Origin: Leptotrichia buccalis C-1013-b
Lineage (GTDB): Bacteria > Fusobacteriota > Fusobacteriia > Fusobacteriales > Leptotrichiaceae
Direction: 5' to 3'
DNA length: 64,000 nucleotides
Assembly: GCF_000023905.1 (NCBI RefSeq)
Contig: NC_013192.1
Coordinates: 1,054,001 to 1,118,000 of the forward strand
Shown here: positions 53,924 to 62,342 of the stretch, piece by piece
Layout: each line of letters starts with the position of its first letter
How positions within the stretch are numbered: position 1 is the first letter of the stretch
Made by a program: the position numbers and the translations under genes
Notes under the pieces: generated by a model
Database searches by the model: none
Told to the model about the DNA's origin: nothing
Seen by the model: only the letters and a program-made list of their open reading frames with translations

Positions 53924-53942
53924 TCCATTTCGTCAAACTATC

Positions 53943-54818
53943 TTAATAGTTAAACACTAAATTAGAAATCACAATCATAAATATTATCAGTAAATATAAC
54001 AAATTATTCTTCATAAAGTCAAGTATATTTTTCCTATCTTCAATACTCAGTTTAAAAACCGAAAGCACCTCTTTGTACTTTCCTCCCAACAATCTAATTA
54101 TAAAAAATACTAATAAAAAGATAATCAAAAAGGCAGAAAATAAACCAATTAGAATTAGAAGTATATCAATTCTTAAAATTGCTAAAACTTGAGATGTTTT
54201 TGTTATTGCATTTATAAAAAAATGTATTAAAATAGAATATTTTATTGAATACTTGTATGCAACATAGGAAAAAATAATTCCTGTGAAAAACGCTGGAATA
54301 ATCATATCTGTATTATAATGAGATAATGCGAAAAAAATTGAATTAATAATTATTGCTGTTTTAATTCCATATTTTTTCAAATTATTCATTATAACTCCAC
54401 GAAATACAATTTCTTCTAATACTGGTGCCACAAAAACTGTCATTATTATATCTGTATATAAAGGTTCATATATTGCTACTACAGGTGTTCGTCCTTTATG
54501 ACTGCTCATTAATACAATTAAAAAACTAAAAAAATTACCTATCCAAAAGGCTAATGCAAAATATACACTAAAGTCTTTTGCATTTAATTTTTCATTCGTT
54601 TTAAAATATTCATATTTTTTATAAGTTTTAACAAAATAATAAATTATTGGAAAACTAAGTATCCATCTGTGTATTCTAAACATGTATACATATTTAAATA
54701 TCTGACTATCTATGATTGATATTTTGTTGTTTACAAAAATCATAAATATTAGATGAAGTATATAAATTATAAATAAAATTAAGAAACTATCTTTTTTTGT
54801 ATTATCCTTAAAACTCAT
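53943..54818 (-). CDS. CPBP-family intramembrane protease
   Basis: A 291-residue protein with about eight membrane helices and the motif 'APVLEEIVFRGVIMNNL' near residue 132, then 'FFALSHYNTDMI' near 163 and 'FINAIT' near 203, which complete the CPBP active site. It ends just after the MITE-like repeat and is convergent with the other CPBP gene. The two are not close copies. Confidence 0.85.
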   Translation of the reverse strand: MSFKDNTKKDSFLILFIIYILHLIFMIFVNNKISIIDSQIFKYVYMFRIHRWILSFPIIYYFVKTYKKYEYFKTNEKLNAKDFSVYFALAFWIGNFFSFLIVLMSSHKGRTPVVAIYEPLYTDIIMTVFVAPVLEEIVFRGVIMNNLKKYGIKTAIIINSIFFALSHYNTDMIIPAFFTGIIFSYVAYKYSIKYSILIHFFINAITKTSQVLAILRIDILLILIGLFSAFLIIFLLVFFIIRLLGGKYKEVLSVFKLSIEDRKNILDFMKNNLLYLLIIFMIVISNLVFNY

Positions 54819-55038
54819 TATTTTTTGCCTCCAATTATTTTACATAATCTGCCAATGTCACTGTCAATTTTTTTATGTCTTTAATGAGGGAATTCCATTT
54901 TTTATTTTACTTATATCTCCTTGCCTTATTCAAATGAAACATGTAAATTCTTTTTGCATAATATTTTTATCTTAAAACAATATCTAAAAAAATTTTATTT
55001 TATTTATTAATTTTTAATAGTTTATATTCTTAATAAAA

Positions 55039-55905
55039 TTAATTTAATATTTCAATATTTTTAACATCCATTAAAACAGCTGAATGATGATGTGCATTAT
55101 TTGAATGGAATAATTCGCCTGTCATTTTAACTTTTTTACCGTATGCTTGATTTGATTTCAAATAATTAATTAGATTTTCATCAAGAACTAAATGTAATTC
55201 TGTTACTCCTGTCTCAACTATATTTTCAGAATCATCTGCAACAGCTGGAACTACTTTTATTGGCGAACTTAAAAATAAGAAATAAGGATAAATTGTTTTT
55301 CCATTTTCATTTTCTGCTCCATCTTCCACAAATATTTTTTTTATGTCAAAAGTTCCGATTAAAGTTTGGCTATTTGTATAATAATACGTTGATTTATTAA
55401 GACTTTCTGTTTTCTGTTTTTTCTTTTTCTCAATATTTGCATCAGAAACCATATCACTTTCTAGAATTAATTTCCATTCATTTCCTATTTTTTTGAAAAC
55501 TAAATAAGACGGATAATCTTTCGTCCCTTTTTTAGTTGTAACTTCTTTTACAAATTCTGCTTTATATTGCGTATCTGAAATTTGCTGAATATCAATATCA
55601 CCTTTAATCACTTGTCCATAAACAGGATTTTTTTCAAAAAACTTTTTTTGATCTTTAATATAGTAATCTCTTGTGACTGTTTGCTGATAATATTCAATTT
55701 TATCTGCAAGCATATTTTCCAAAACTGTAAAATCTCCATTACTTGAAGCCTTATTCCATAATTCAACCATTTCTTTTACTTCTTGCTCTGAAGTCTTTGC
55801 TTTTTGCGTAGAATTTTTTTCTGATTTTTTATCGTTATTACTTTGATTATTTAAACCACATGAAAAAGTTACCAATAATATTGATAATATAGCTAATTTT
55901 TTCAT
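55039..55905 (-). CDS. Lipoprotein with NTF2-like domain
   Basis: A 288-residue lipoprotein. The signal peptide ends in 'LVTFSCGLNNQ', with a lipobox Cys at residue 16. A low-complexity Lys/Ser/Asn spacer follows. Residues about 40-150 look like an NTF2/SnoaL-type fold ('VKEMVELWNKASSNGDFTVLENML' split), and the rest is a beta-rich region. Exported and anchored to a membrane; function unknown. Single gene between CPBP and trpS. Confidence 0.75.
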   Translation of the reverse strand: MKKLAILSILLVTFSCGLNNQSNNDKKSEKNSTQKAKTSEQEVKEMVELWNKASSNGDFTVLENMLADKIEYYQQTVTRDYYIKDQKKFFEKNPVYGQVIKGDIDIQQISDTQYKAEFVKEVTTKKGTKDYPSYLVFKKIGNEWKLILESDMVSDANIEKKKKQKTESLNKSTYYYTNSQTLIGTFDIKKIFVEDGAENENGKTIYPYFLFLSSPIKVVPAVADDSENIVETGVTELHLVLDENLINYLKSNQAYGKKVKMTGELFHSNNAHHHSAVLMDVKNIEILN

Positions 55906-55932
55906 ATATTAATTTCCTTTCAGATTATTTTT

Positions 55933-56907
55933 TTAATAATTTTTCTTCAAAAGTCCCACAACATCTCTAACTTCATTCATCTTCGCAGTTGCAATGCTTC
56001 TAGCCTTATTTGCACCTTCTCGCAAAATTCCATATATATAGTCCATATTATTTTCCAGTTCTTCACGTTTTTTCTGGAATGGAGAAAAATAATCCATGAA
56101 TTTGTCAAACAATTCATTTTTAGCGTGTCCATATCCAAAGTTTCCAGCTCTGAATTTTTCCTTCAATGCTTCTACTTCTTTTTCTGTTGCAAAAAGAGCA
56201 TATAATTTTGTAATGTTGTTGTCAGGATTTTTTGGTTCTTCTAAAGGCGTTGAATCTGTTACGATGCTCATTATCTGTTTTTTCAATGCTTTTTTTGAAC
56301 CAAACATATTTATTACATTTCCATAGGACTTGCTCATTTTATCGCCATCTGTTCCTGGCACAGTCGCTACATTTTCAACAATTTTTTCCTTTGGTAATTT
56401 AAACACTTCCTTGCCGTAAGTTTCGTTAAATTTAGTTGCAATATCACGAGTCATTTCCACATGCTGCTTTTGATCCTTCCCAACAGGCACAATATCTGGT
56501 GAGTACATCAAAATATCTGCCGCCATAAGTATCGGATAAGTAAACAGCCCCACATTTGGCTTAATCCCTTTTGCAACTTTATCTTTGTATGAATGAGCTC
56601 TTTCCAGTAGTCCCATTGGAGAAATATTTGATAAAATCCAAGACAATTCAGCATGTTCAGGCACATCCGACTGCAAAAACAATGTTGACTTTTCAGGATC
56701 CAAACCTAAAGCCACATAATCCAAAATCACATTTATTGTATTAGATTTTAAATCTTCTCCTTTTGGCGAAGATGTTAAAGCGTGATAATTTGCTAAAAAG
56801 TAAAATCCTTCATATTCATCTTGCAATTCCACAAACTGTTTAATTGCTCCAAAATAATTTCCGATATGTAAAATTCCGCTGGGCTGTATTCCCGATAAAC
56901 TTCTCAT
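55933..56907 (-). CDS. trpS: Tryptophanyl-tRNA synthetase
   Basis: A 324-residue class I synthetase that charges tRNA-Trp. The HIGH-type motif 'GILHIGNYFGA' is near residue 12 and KMSKS ('GDKMSKSYGN') near residue 192. The start at 56905-56907 follows a GGAGG ribosome site; the 17-codon longer frame from 56958 has none. The length is standard. Single-gene unit. Confidence 0.96.
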   Translation of the reverse strand: MRSLSGIQPSGILHIGNYFGAIKQFVELQDEYEGFYFLANYHALTSSPKGEDLKSNTINVILDYVALGLDPEKSTLFLQSDVPEHAELSWILSNISPMGLLERAHSYKDKVAKGIKPNVGLFTYPILMAADILMYSPDIVPVGKDQKQHVEMTRDIATKFNETYGKEVFKLPKEKIVENVATVPGTDGDKMSKSYGNVINMFGSKKALKKQIMSIVTDSTPLEEPKNPDNNITKLYALFATEKEVEALKEKFRAGNFGYGHAKNELFDKFMDYFSPFQKKREELENNMDYIYGILREGANKARSIATAKMNEVRDVVGLLKKNY

Positions 56908-57030
56908 AAAAACCTCCATAATTTTATTGCTAAATAAATATTTATATTTTAAAAACATATTTATATTATATCATTAAAATTTTTTTTTGTAAAATATTGG
57001 AGAAGTCTAAAAAACAGAATAAACTAATGT

Positions 57031-58164
57031 TTATTTTTTTATCTCTAAAGATTCTCGTAGTAATTTATCACATTTTTCTCTTTTCTTCATCATTATTTCG
57101 TAACTTTCATTTTTTTCTGCCATTAATTCTTCCAGATTAATTTTTTCCTTTATTTTAAAAACATAATTTAAAATATCAAAATTACATTCATTCTCTAATA
57201 CTATGTCATTAGAAACTGATCTTAAGACACCATTAACGTCTTCTTTTTTATTAAAGATTTCTAATAATTCCTTGAAGTTTTCTACTTTGATTTTTTCGTT
57301 TCCTTTTTCAAAAAAATCTTGAGTTTGAATAAAGAATACATGTCCTTTATTTTCTTTTTCTTCGTTAAATATTACTAATTGATTTTTTAGTATATTATTA
57401 AATGGCACAGTTATTATACATTGAATTTTATCTGATTTTACAATTTCTTCTTTTTCTTTTAAAGTTAATGAATCAATAGCACTTTTTTCCACTATGCCTT
57501 TCTTATTATTTTTTATTAAATCGTATATTAATTTTTTTGAAGTTATTTCTTTTGTTAAAATTATTGATATTTTTTCCTTATTTTTTAAATTTGCTATAGC
57601 AAATAAAATATTTGTAATAGTATCTATTTCATTTTTTTCTATTTCACAGCTATAAAATATATTTTCTTCAAAAAAATTGATATCGTATAAAATTTCATTG
57701 TTTCTTATTCCAAGAATTTCTGATAACAGCTGGACTATGTTATCATTATGTATTATTGACCAATTGATCATCTTGTCAATATAATTTTTTGCTATTTTTA
57801 CACATTTTCCTCTGAAAATATCCAGTTTGAGATCTATTTCCATAGCTCCTGCATCTTCAATCAGCTCTTCCCTGTTTAAACGACTTTCTATAGCTTTATA
57901 AGTGTCTTCAAATATCTTTATTTTACTTGATAAATTTTTCATATTTTTTAGATAATTTTCTTTTAAATTGTACGTAAAACCTATATTATTTAAATATTCC
58001 AAAAACAGATAATTATTATCTTTCAAAACTTCTAATTCTTCGCAGACAACTTTACTTATTACAGTCATATATAAAAACAATGATGTTTTAAGTATACCTA
58101 TTTTTTTTGAATTTTTTTCATTTTCGAGTTCCTCACACATAACTTTAAAAAATTTATTCTTCAT
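57031..58164 (-). CDS. HsdM-like protein without methylase motifs
   Basis: A 377-residue soluble protein. By pattern it resembles the type I methyltransferase subunit: an N-terminal helical part, then 'GAMEIDLKLDIF' and, in the C-terminal half, 'KIQCIITVPFNNILKNQLVIFN', a 'GHVFFIQTQDFF' strand pair and 'NGVLRSVSNDIVLENECNFDI', which echo the HsdM C-terminus. I see no NPPF/DPPF catalytic motif and no SAM-binding GxG motif. It overlaps the HsdS-like gene by 11 bases. If correct, it is a non-catalytic derivative; alternatively an unrelated family. Moderate certainty. Confidence 0.45.
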   Translation of the reverse strand: MKNKFFKVMCEELENEKNSKKIGILKTSLFLYMTVISKVVCEELEVLKDNNYLFLEYLNNIGFTYNLKENYLKNMKNLSSKIKIFEDTYKAIESRLNREELIEDAGAMEIDLKLDIFRGKCVKIAKNYIDKMINWSIIHNDNIVQLLSEILGIRNNEILYDINFFEENIFYSCEIEKNEIDTITNILFAIANLKNKEKISIILTKEITSKKLIYDLIKNNKKGIVEKSAIDSLTLKEKEEIVKSDKIQCIITVPFNNILKNQLVIFNEEKENKGHVFFIQTQDFFEKGNEKIKVENFKELLEIFNKKEDVNGVLRSVSNDIVLENECNFDILNYVFKIKEKINLEELMAEKNESYEIMMKKREKCDKLLRESLEIKK

Positions 58165-58741
58165 CTATTATCACCTGATTATTCTCAATAACTCTTTCTT
58201 CAATATACTTTCTTTTTATCTTCAAATATTTCATTGTACTATATTCTTCATCTTCAAAACTTGTTATTATTTTAGCCATTTCATCCTGAACTTCTCTTTC
58301 AGGCATCTTCACACGCAGTTCTACTATATCCCCTTTATTTACAGCTCTGACAGTACCCATTGTCTTGTATTTTTTTTCAAAATACAATAATACTAATTCC
58401 GTTTTTAAAAGCCATTGAAGATATTTGGGGTTTATTTTTTCGTTTGGTCTTAAAATAAAATAAAGTGTTGACGGAAGGACTCTTTCATAATCCTTATCCA
58501 CGTATACCACATCTATTTTGCTTCCTTTAGCTTGAAATAGGACATCATCCTTTTTTATGAAATACTTATCGGCTATTTTATTTTTTCCATTTTTATATCT
58601 GTCTGGAACTTCTGCATAATCAAAAGTTTCTATTTTTCCATTATTTACCATTGTTGGATTTAGTAAAAAATATCCTGTTTCAGAATCAGCTGTTTTTACA
58701 TTTAATGGCGCTATTATATCTACATTATCTCCTAATTTCAT
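58154..58741 (-). CDS. HsdS-like specificity-type protein, single target domain
   Basis: A 195-residue protein like one half of a type I restriction specificity subunit: 'DDVLFQAKGSKIDVVYVDKDYERVLPST' (shown in part) then 'PNEKINPKYLQWLLKTE' and 'VRAVNKGDIVELRVKMPEREVQDEMAKII' (shown in part), the typical TRD end and connecting helix start. Only one TRD is present, half the usual length. It overlaps the HsdM-like gene. No HsdR is nearby. It may bind DNA or another partner. A possible promoter with TATAAT lies just upstream. Confidence 0.6.
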   Translation of the reverse strand: MKLGDNVDIIAPLNVKTADSETGYFLLNPTMVNNGKIETFDYAEVPDRYKNGKNKIADKYFIKKDDVLFQAKGSKIDVVYVDKDYERVLPSTLYFILRPNEKINPKYLQWLLKTELVLLYFEKKYKTMGTVRAVNKGDIVELRVKMPEREVQDEMAKIITSFEDEEYSTMKYLKIKRKYIEERVIENNQVIIDEE

Positions 58742-58817
58742 GTTTACCTCTTCTTATTCTATTTTTTTCATATTTATTATAACATAAAAAAACACAGAAT
58801 ACTATATAATTATTCTT

Positions 58818-59822
58818 TTATATTCCTATAAAATATGTATTTATTATGAAAACTCCTAAAGTAAGTACTATTAAAGCCACAATAAATCTGATCAGATAGC
58901 TAGTTCGTTTATTATCAGATGTAAGTTTCAAATTTTCAGCTTCATCATTTAAAGTATCTTCAATTTCTGTATCTGAGTTATCTGAAAGATTGTATGCAAT
59001 ATTATTTTCTTCACAAAAGCCTATAAAAATATTAATCGCTTCTTTTTCATTTTCTAGTATTTTTTTAATATTATGAACTGTTTTCATCCCAACAGTTTTA
59101 TTTTTGTATATTTTTACATAATTTAATTCTTTCATTACTTCATTATATTTTAAATATTTATCATATTTTTGTTTTTCTTCATTATTATTAATCATGTTCT
59201 CAATTTGATTGTACAATTTGTTTTTGGCAGAAGAAATATCATTATGAAGATTTGTCAGCTTTTTTCTTTCTTTAATTATAATATTATTATTTAAAGTTTC
59301 AAATTTTAAATTTTGAGAATTCAAAAAGCTATAAATATCTTTATTATTCAATATTTTTAATGATTTTTCTATCACTTCAAAGTCAGCTCTCTTTTTAATA
59401 ATATCAAGATAATCATTGTATATTGTTTTATCGTACAATTCAAAATTGGGATTTTCCATAATTCTTTCCCTTACAATTTTCTCACTTCTCTTCGTTTCTC
59501 TTGAAATTTTTTTTATAATATCATCTGTAAAGACTTTAATACTTCCTTCTCCCATTTTTAAAGCATTATCTACAGGAGTAATAGCATCTTTTATTAATTC
59601 TTTTCTTATATTATTATCTCCTAACATTTCTTTTTTTATGGTATCATATGAATTAATATATCTTATAAAGTCTTCCTTATTAAGAGCACGAACTTTTCTT
59701 CTTTCCCATTCAACTTTTTTTTCTTCTATCTTTTGTTTTATTTTTTCTTCATTTTCCTCAGCATCAGGATAAAAATCCAATCCCAATACCACATACCAAT
59801 TATCTTTTATTTCTTTTGACAC
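58818..59822 (-). CDS. J-domain-like membrane-anchored protein without HPD
   Basis: A 334-residue protein. The N-terminus 'NWYVVLGLDFYPDAEEN' followed by a Lys/Glu helix and 'VEWERRK' resembles a DnaJ N-terminal domain in layout, but the HPD tripeptide that stimulates Hsp70 is absent. Residues 80-300 are helical and charged. One membrane helix closes the protein (about 312-330). GTG start with AAAGGAG ahead. Position just after the DnaK-like gene supports a partner role. The J-like call is pattern-based. Confidence 0.55.
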   Translation of the reverse strand: MSKEIKDNWYVVLGLDFYPDAEENEEKIKQKIEEKKVEWERRKVRALNKEDFIRYINSYDTIKKEMLGDNNIRKELIKDAITPVDNALKMGEGSIKVFTDDIIKKISRETKRSEKIVRERIMENPNFELYDKTIYNDYLDIIKKRADFEVIEKSLKILNNKDIYSFLNSQNLKFETLNNNIIIKERKKLTNLHNDISSAKNKLYNQIENMINNNEEKQKYDKYLKYNEVMKELNYVKIYKNKTVGMKTVHNIKKILENEKEAINIFIGFCEENNIAYNLSDNSDTEIEDTLNDEAENLKLTSDNKRTSYLIRFIVALIVLTLGVFIINTYFIGI

Positions 59823-59948
59823 TGTATATTCTCCTTTAAGTTTTTATTCATCTAAATTTAGCAAAGTCGCTTTAAATAAAAATTTACTCAAATTCCATAA
59901 TATCAATTCAGACATTATAAAACTTGAGTATTTTATAAAAATAATTTT

Positions 59949-61595
59949 TTATATCAATGTTATGCCTTGAACTTTGTTTTTTATTCTCTCTAGTTCTTGT
60001 TTCGACATAATTCCTTTTGTATTCATCTCAACTTTTACTTCCTTATTACTAGTTTTGTCAAGCCCTTTTACCTCAAGGATTCCTTCCTTAGTTAATTTTA
60101 AAGTTATTTCTATTGGAGAACCTTTCGGAAGATTTTTAGGTAATTCCAAGGTTACCTTCCCTAGTTTTAAATTTTCTTCCAGTTCAAAATACTCCTCCAT
60201 ACTGTCATTTTCATATATTGTTATATCTACTGTTTCCTGATTTGGAAGATAAGTTCCGAAAACTTTTGAAACCTCTAAGAAACCATTATTCATAAGCTGA
60301 TTTTTTATAATCATATTATAACCAATTTGTCTTCCATTTACAATAGGATTTAAAGCAAAACTTTTTGTTGTTGTCATAACAACTTCTCTTGCTTTTCCTC
60401 CTAAACTCATTATTTCTGGAGAGAAACTCAATTTTTCTTTGTAGTCTTTCGCATTTAATTCTTTTATATCTCCATCAATATTTACTTTTATATTTTCTTC
60501 AGATTCAAAATCCTTTTCTGAAAGATTTTTTTGATTATTTACATAAACGTTTACAGCATGAATTGCTGCACCTTTAGCTACAGCTTCGTCAGGTTCAAGG
60601 AAATGTACTTTTTCCTTTCCAAATTTTGCCTCTAAAGTTTCCTTTACTTGTGGCATCCTTGTCGAACCACCGACCAAAAGAACCTCATCAATTTGGTATC
60701 CCTTATTTTTAGATATTTCAAGTACAGTTTCCACTTTATTCATTGTTTCTCTAAGATATATTGATGTCATTCTATCAAAATCTTCTCTCGTTACTGATAA
60801 TTTTTCCTGTTTTGCATCGCCTTCTAATATTCCGCTTGCCTTAGTGGTTGCAGTTAGTCTTTTTTTTAATTTTTCAGCCATTTCTCTTAATCTTTGATCC
60901 AAATATTCATCAGGTTCAACTTCATAGCCAACTTTTTGACTAAACTGATTAATTAAATAAGACATTAATGTTTCATCCCAATTTTTACCACCTAAGTCGT
61001 GATCTCCATCAGAACATACAACTTCTATCTTATCAGCACTTATTCTCATAACTGTAACGTCAAATGTCCCACCACCAAGATCATATACTAAAACTGTTTT
61101 TTCATCATGTTTTCTTGTACAGCCATAATATATCGCCGCAGCTGTTGGTTCGCTTATAATTTCTAATACGTTTAATCCAGCAATTTTACCAGCATTTTTA
61201 GTGGCTGTACGTTCTGCTGTTCCAAAATATGCAGGACAAGTTATCACAACATCTTTTACTTCAACTCCAAGCTGCTCCGAAGCATCTCTTGCAAGTTTTT
61301 TTAAAATATATGATGAAATTTCTTCTGGCATTTTGGGCTCACCATTGTAATCAAGCATACTAATTTCTTTACCCATATAAGATTTTACCAATAATACGGT
61401 TGTTTCTGGTTTTATACTCGATTCCTCTTTCGCATCGCTTCCTACGATTACGGTATCATCTTCAAAAGCTACTACAGAAGGGGTTATGTTTTCGCCTTCT
61501 AAGTTTTTGATTACTTCTGCTCTCCCTGTTTCATCTACACGAGCTATGCAAGAATATGTCGTTCCTAGATCAATTCCAAATACATATTTTGACAT
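59949..61595 (-). CDS. DnaK-like Hsp70, shortened C-terminus
   Basis: A 548-residue Hsp70. The ATPase domain shows 'GIDLGTTYSCIA' at the start, 'DLGGGTFDVTV' near residue 170 and 'LLVGGSTRMPQVKE' near 312. The substrate-binding part follows but there is no long C-terminal lid, and the total is about 60-90 residues shorter than housekeeping DnaK. The start at 61593-61595 (MSKYVFGI) has a GGAAG ribosome site. Its neighbours are GrpE-like and J-like genes, so it forms a dedicated set; a housekeeping dnaK probably exists elsewhere. Confidence 0.88.
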   Translation of the reverse strand: MSKYVFGIDLGTTYSCIARVDETGRAEVIKNLEGENITPSVVAFEDDTVIVGSDAKEESSIKPETTVLLVKSYMGKEISMLDYNGEPKMPEEISSYILKKLARDASEQLGVEVKDVVITCPAYFGTAERTATKNAGKIAGLNVLEIISEPTAAAIYYGCTRKHDEKTVLVYDLGGGTFDVTVMRISADKIEVVCSDGDHDLGGKNWDETLMSYLINQFSQKVGYEVEPDEYLDQRLREMAEKLKKRLTATTKASGILEGDAKQEKLSVTREDFDRMTSIYLRETMNKVETVLEISKNKGYQIDEVLLVGGSTRMPQVKETLEAKFGKEKVHFLEPDEAVAKGAAIHAVNVYVNNQKNLSEKDFESEENIKVNIDGDIKELNAKDYKEKLSFSPEIMSLGGKAREVVMTTTKSFALNPIVNGRQIGYNMIIKNQLMNNGFLEVSKVFGTYLPNQETVDITIYENDSMEEYFELEENLKLGKVTLELPKNLPKGSPIEITLKLTKEGILEVKGLDKTSNKEVKVEMNTKGIMSKQELERIKNKVQGITLI

Positions 61596-61613
61596 TTTTA
61601 TTCTTCCTTTCAT

Positions 61614-62213
61614 TTAATTGTTTTTATAAACATATACTTCTACTTTTTCTGGAAAGATAATTTTATTTTTTTCTGTATAAATATATCCATTCGTTAAAAT
61701 ATTACAAATTTTTCCATGTAATTTTTCATCTGATGTTTTTATTTGTTTTACTATACGTTGTTTCTTTACCTTGTAATCATCTTTTTCTTTTTTAGTTTCG
61801 TAAATTTCTATATTATTATTTTCTAAAATAGTTTCAATTTCTTCCACATAACTTTCAAGCATTTCAACTTTTTTTTCATCAGTTTCTTTGGAAGAATGTT
61901 TTACAGCTCTTCTCATCCTTTCCCTCATATTTATCAAATCCATTATAAGAGGTTTTATAAGCTGAAAATAAAGATCATCTTTATAGTCTTGAAGTTCCTT
62001 GTGCAATTTGTCGACTATATTTTTTTCAAAATCTATATTTAAGATTTTTTGAGAAACCGTATCATTCATAACATCCATTTTTTCATTAAGTTCCTGAATC
62101 TCTTCAAATACACTTTTTTCTTCAGCATCCAATTTTACTGCTTCATTTTTTAAAGCTGGATGAAATATTTTTGATACGCCCCTTTTCTTAATTTTTTCTG
62201 CTTCCATAATCAT
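61614..62213 (-). CDS. GrpE-like coiled-coil protein
   Basis: A 199-residue protein. A long central coiled coil (about 35-110) is followed by 'NILTNGYIYTEKNKIIFPEKV', which closely echoes the end of GrpE ('GY...N.K.IRPAKV'). GrpE exchanges ADP for ATP on Hsp70. It lies one base ahead of the longest possible dnaK frame and is the first gene of the chaperone unit, behind an extended -10 promoter. The assignment rests on pattern and neighbours. Confidence 0.6.
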   Translation of the reverse strand: MIMEAEKIKKRGVSKIFHPALKNEAVKLDAEEKSVFEEIQELNEKMDVMNDTVSQKILNIDFEKNIVDKLHKELQDYKDDLYFQLIKPLIMDLINMRERMRRAVKHSSKETDEKKVEMLESYVEEIETILENNNIEIYETKKEKDDYKVKKQRIVKQIKTSDEKLHGKICNILTNGYIYTEKNKIIFPEKVEVYVYKNN

Positions 62214-62295
62214 TGTCCTTTCATGTATCCTTAATTTCTTACCAAATTATATTTAATATTAAATATGTTTTTAATACATTTAGACAATTTATTGT

Positions 62296-62304
62296 ATTAT
62301 AGCA
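62296..62304 (-). promoter_or_regulatory. Extended -10 promoter of the chaperone unit
   Basis: TGCTATAAT on the minus strand, 80 bases upstream of the GrpE-like gene; no good -35 box, as is usual for extended -10 promoters. Confidence 0.5.
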
Positions 62305-62342
62305 TATTTATCACTAAATTTCACTAACTTTTTCTGTGCAAT

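Noticed and set aside
59949-61595. The DnaK-like gene as the housekeeping dnaK
   Set aside because: It has a short C-terminus and sits with an HPD-less, membrane-anchored J-like protein; a normal dnaK-dnaJ operon with hrcA is not seen. The possibility is kept as a refutation test.
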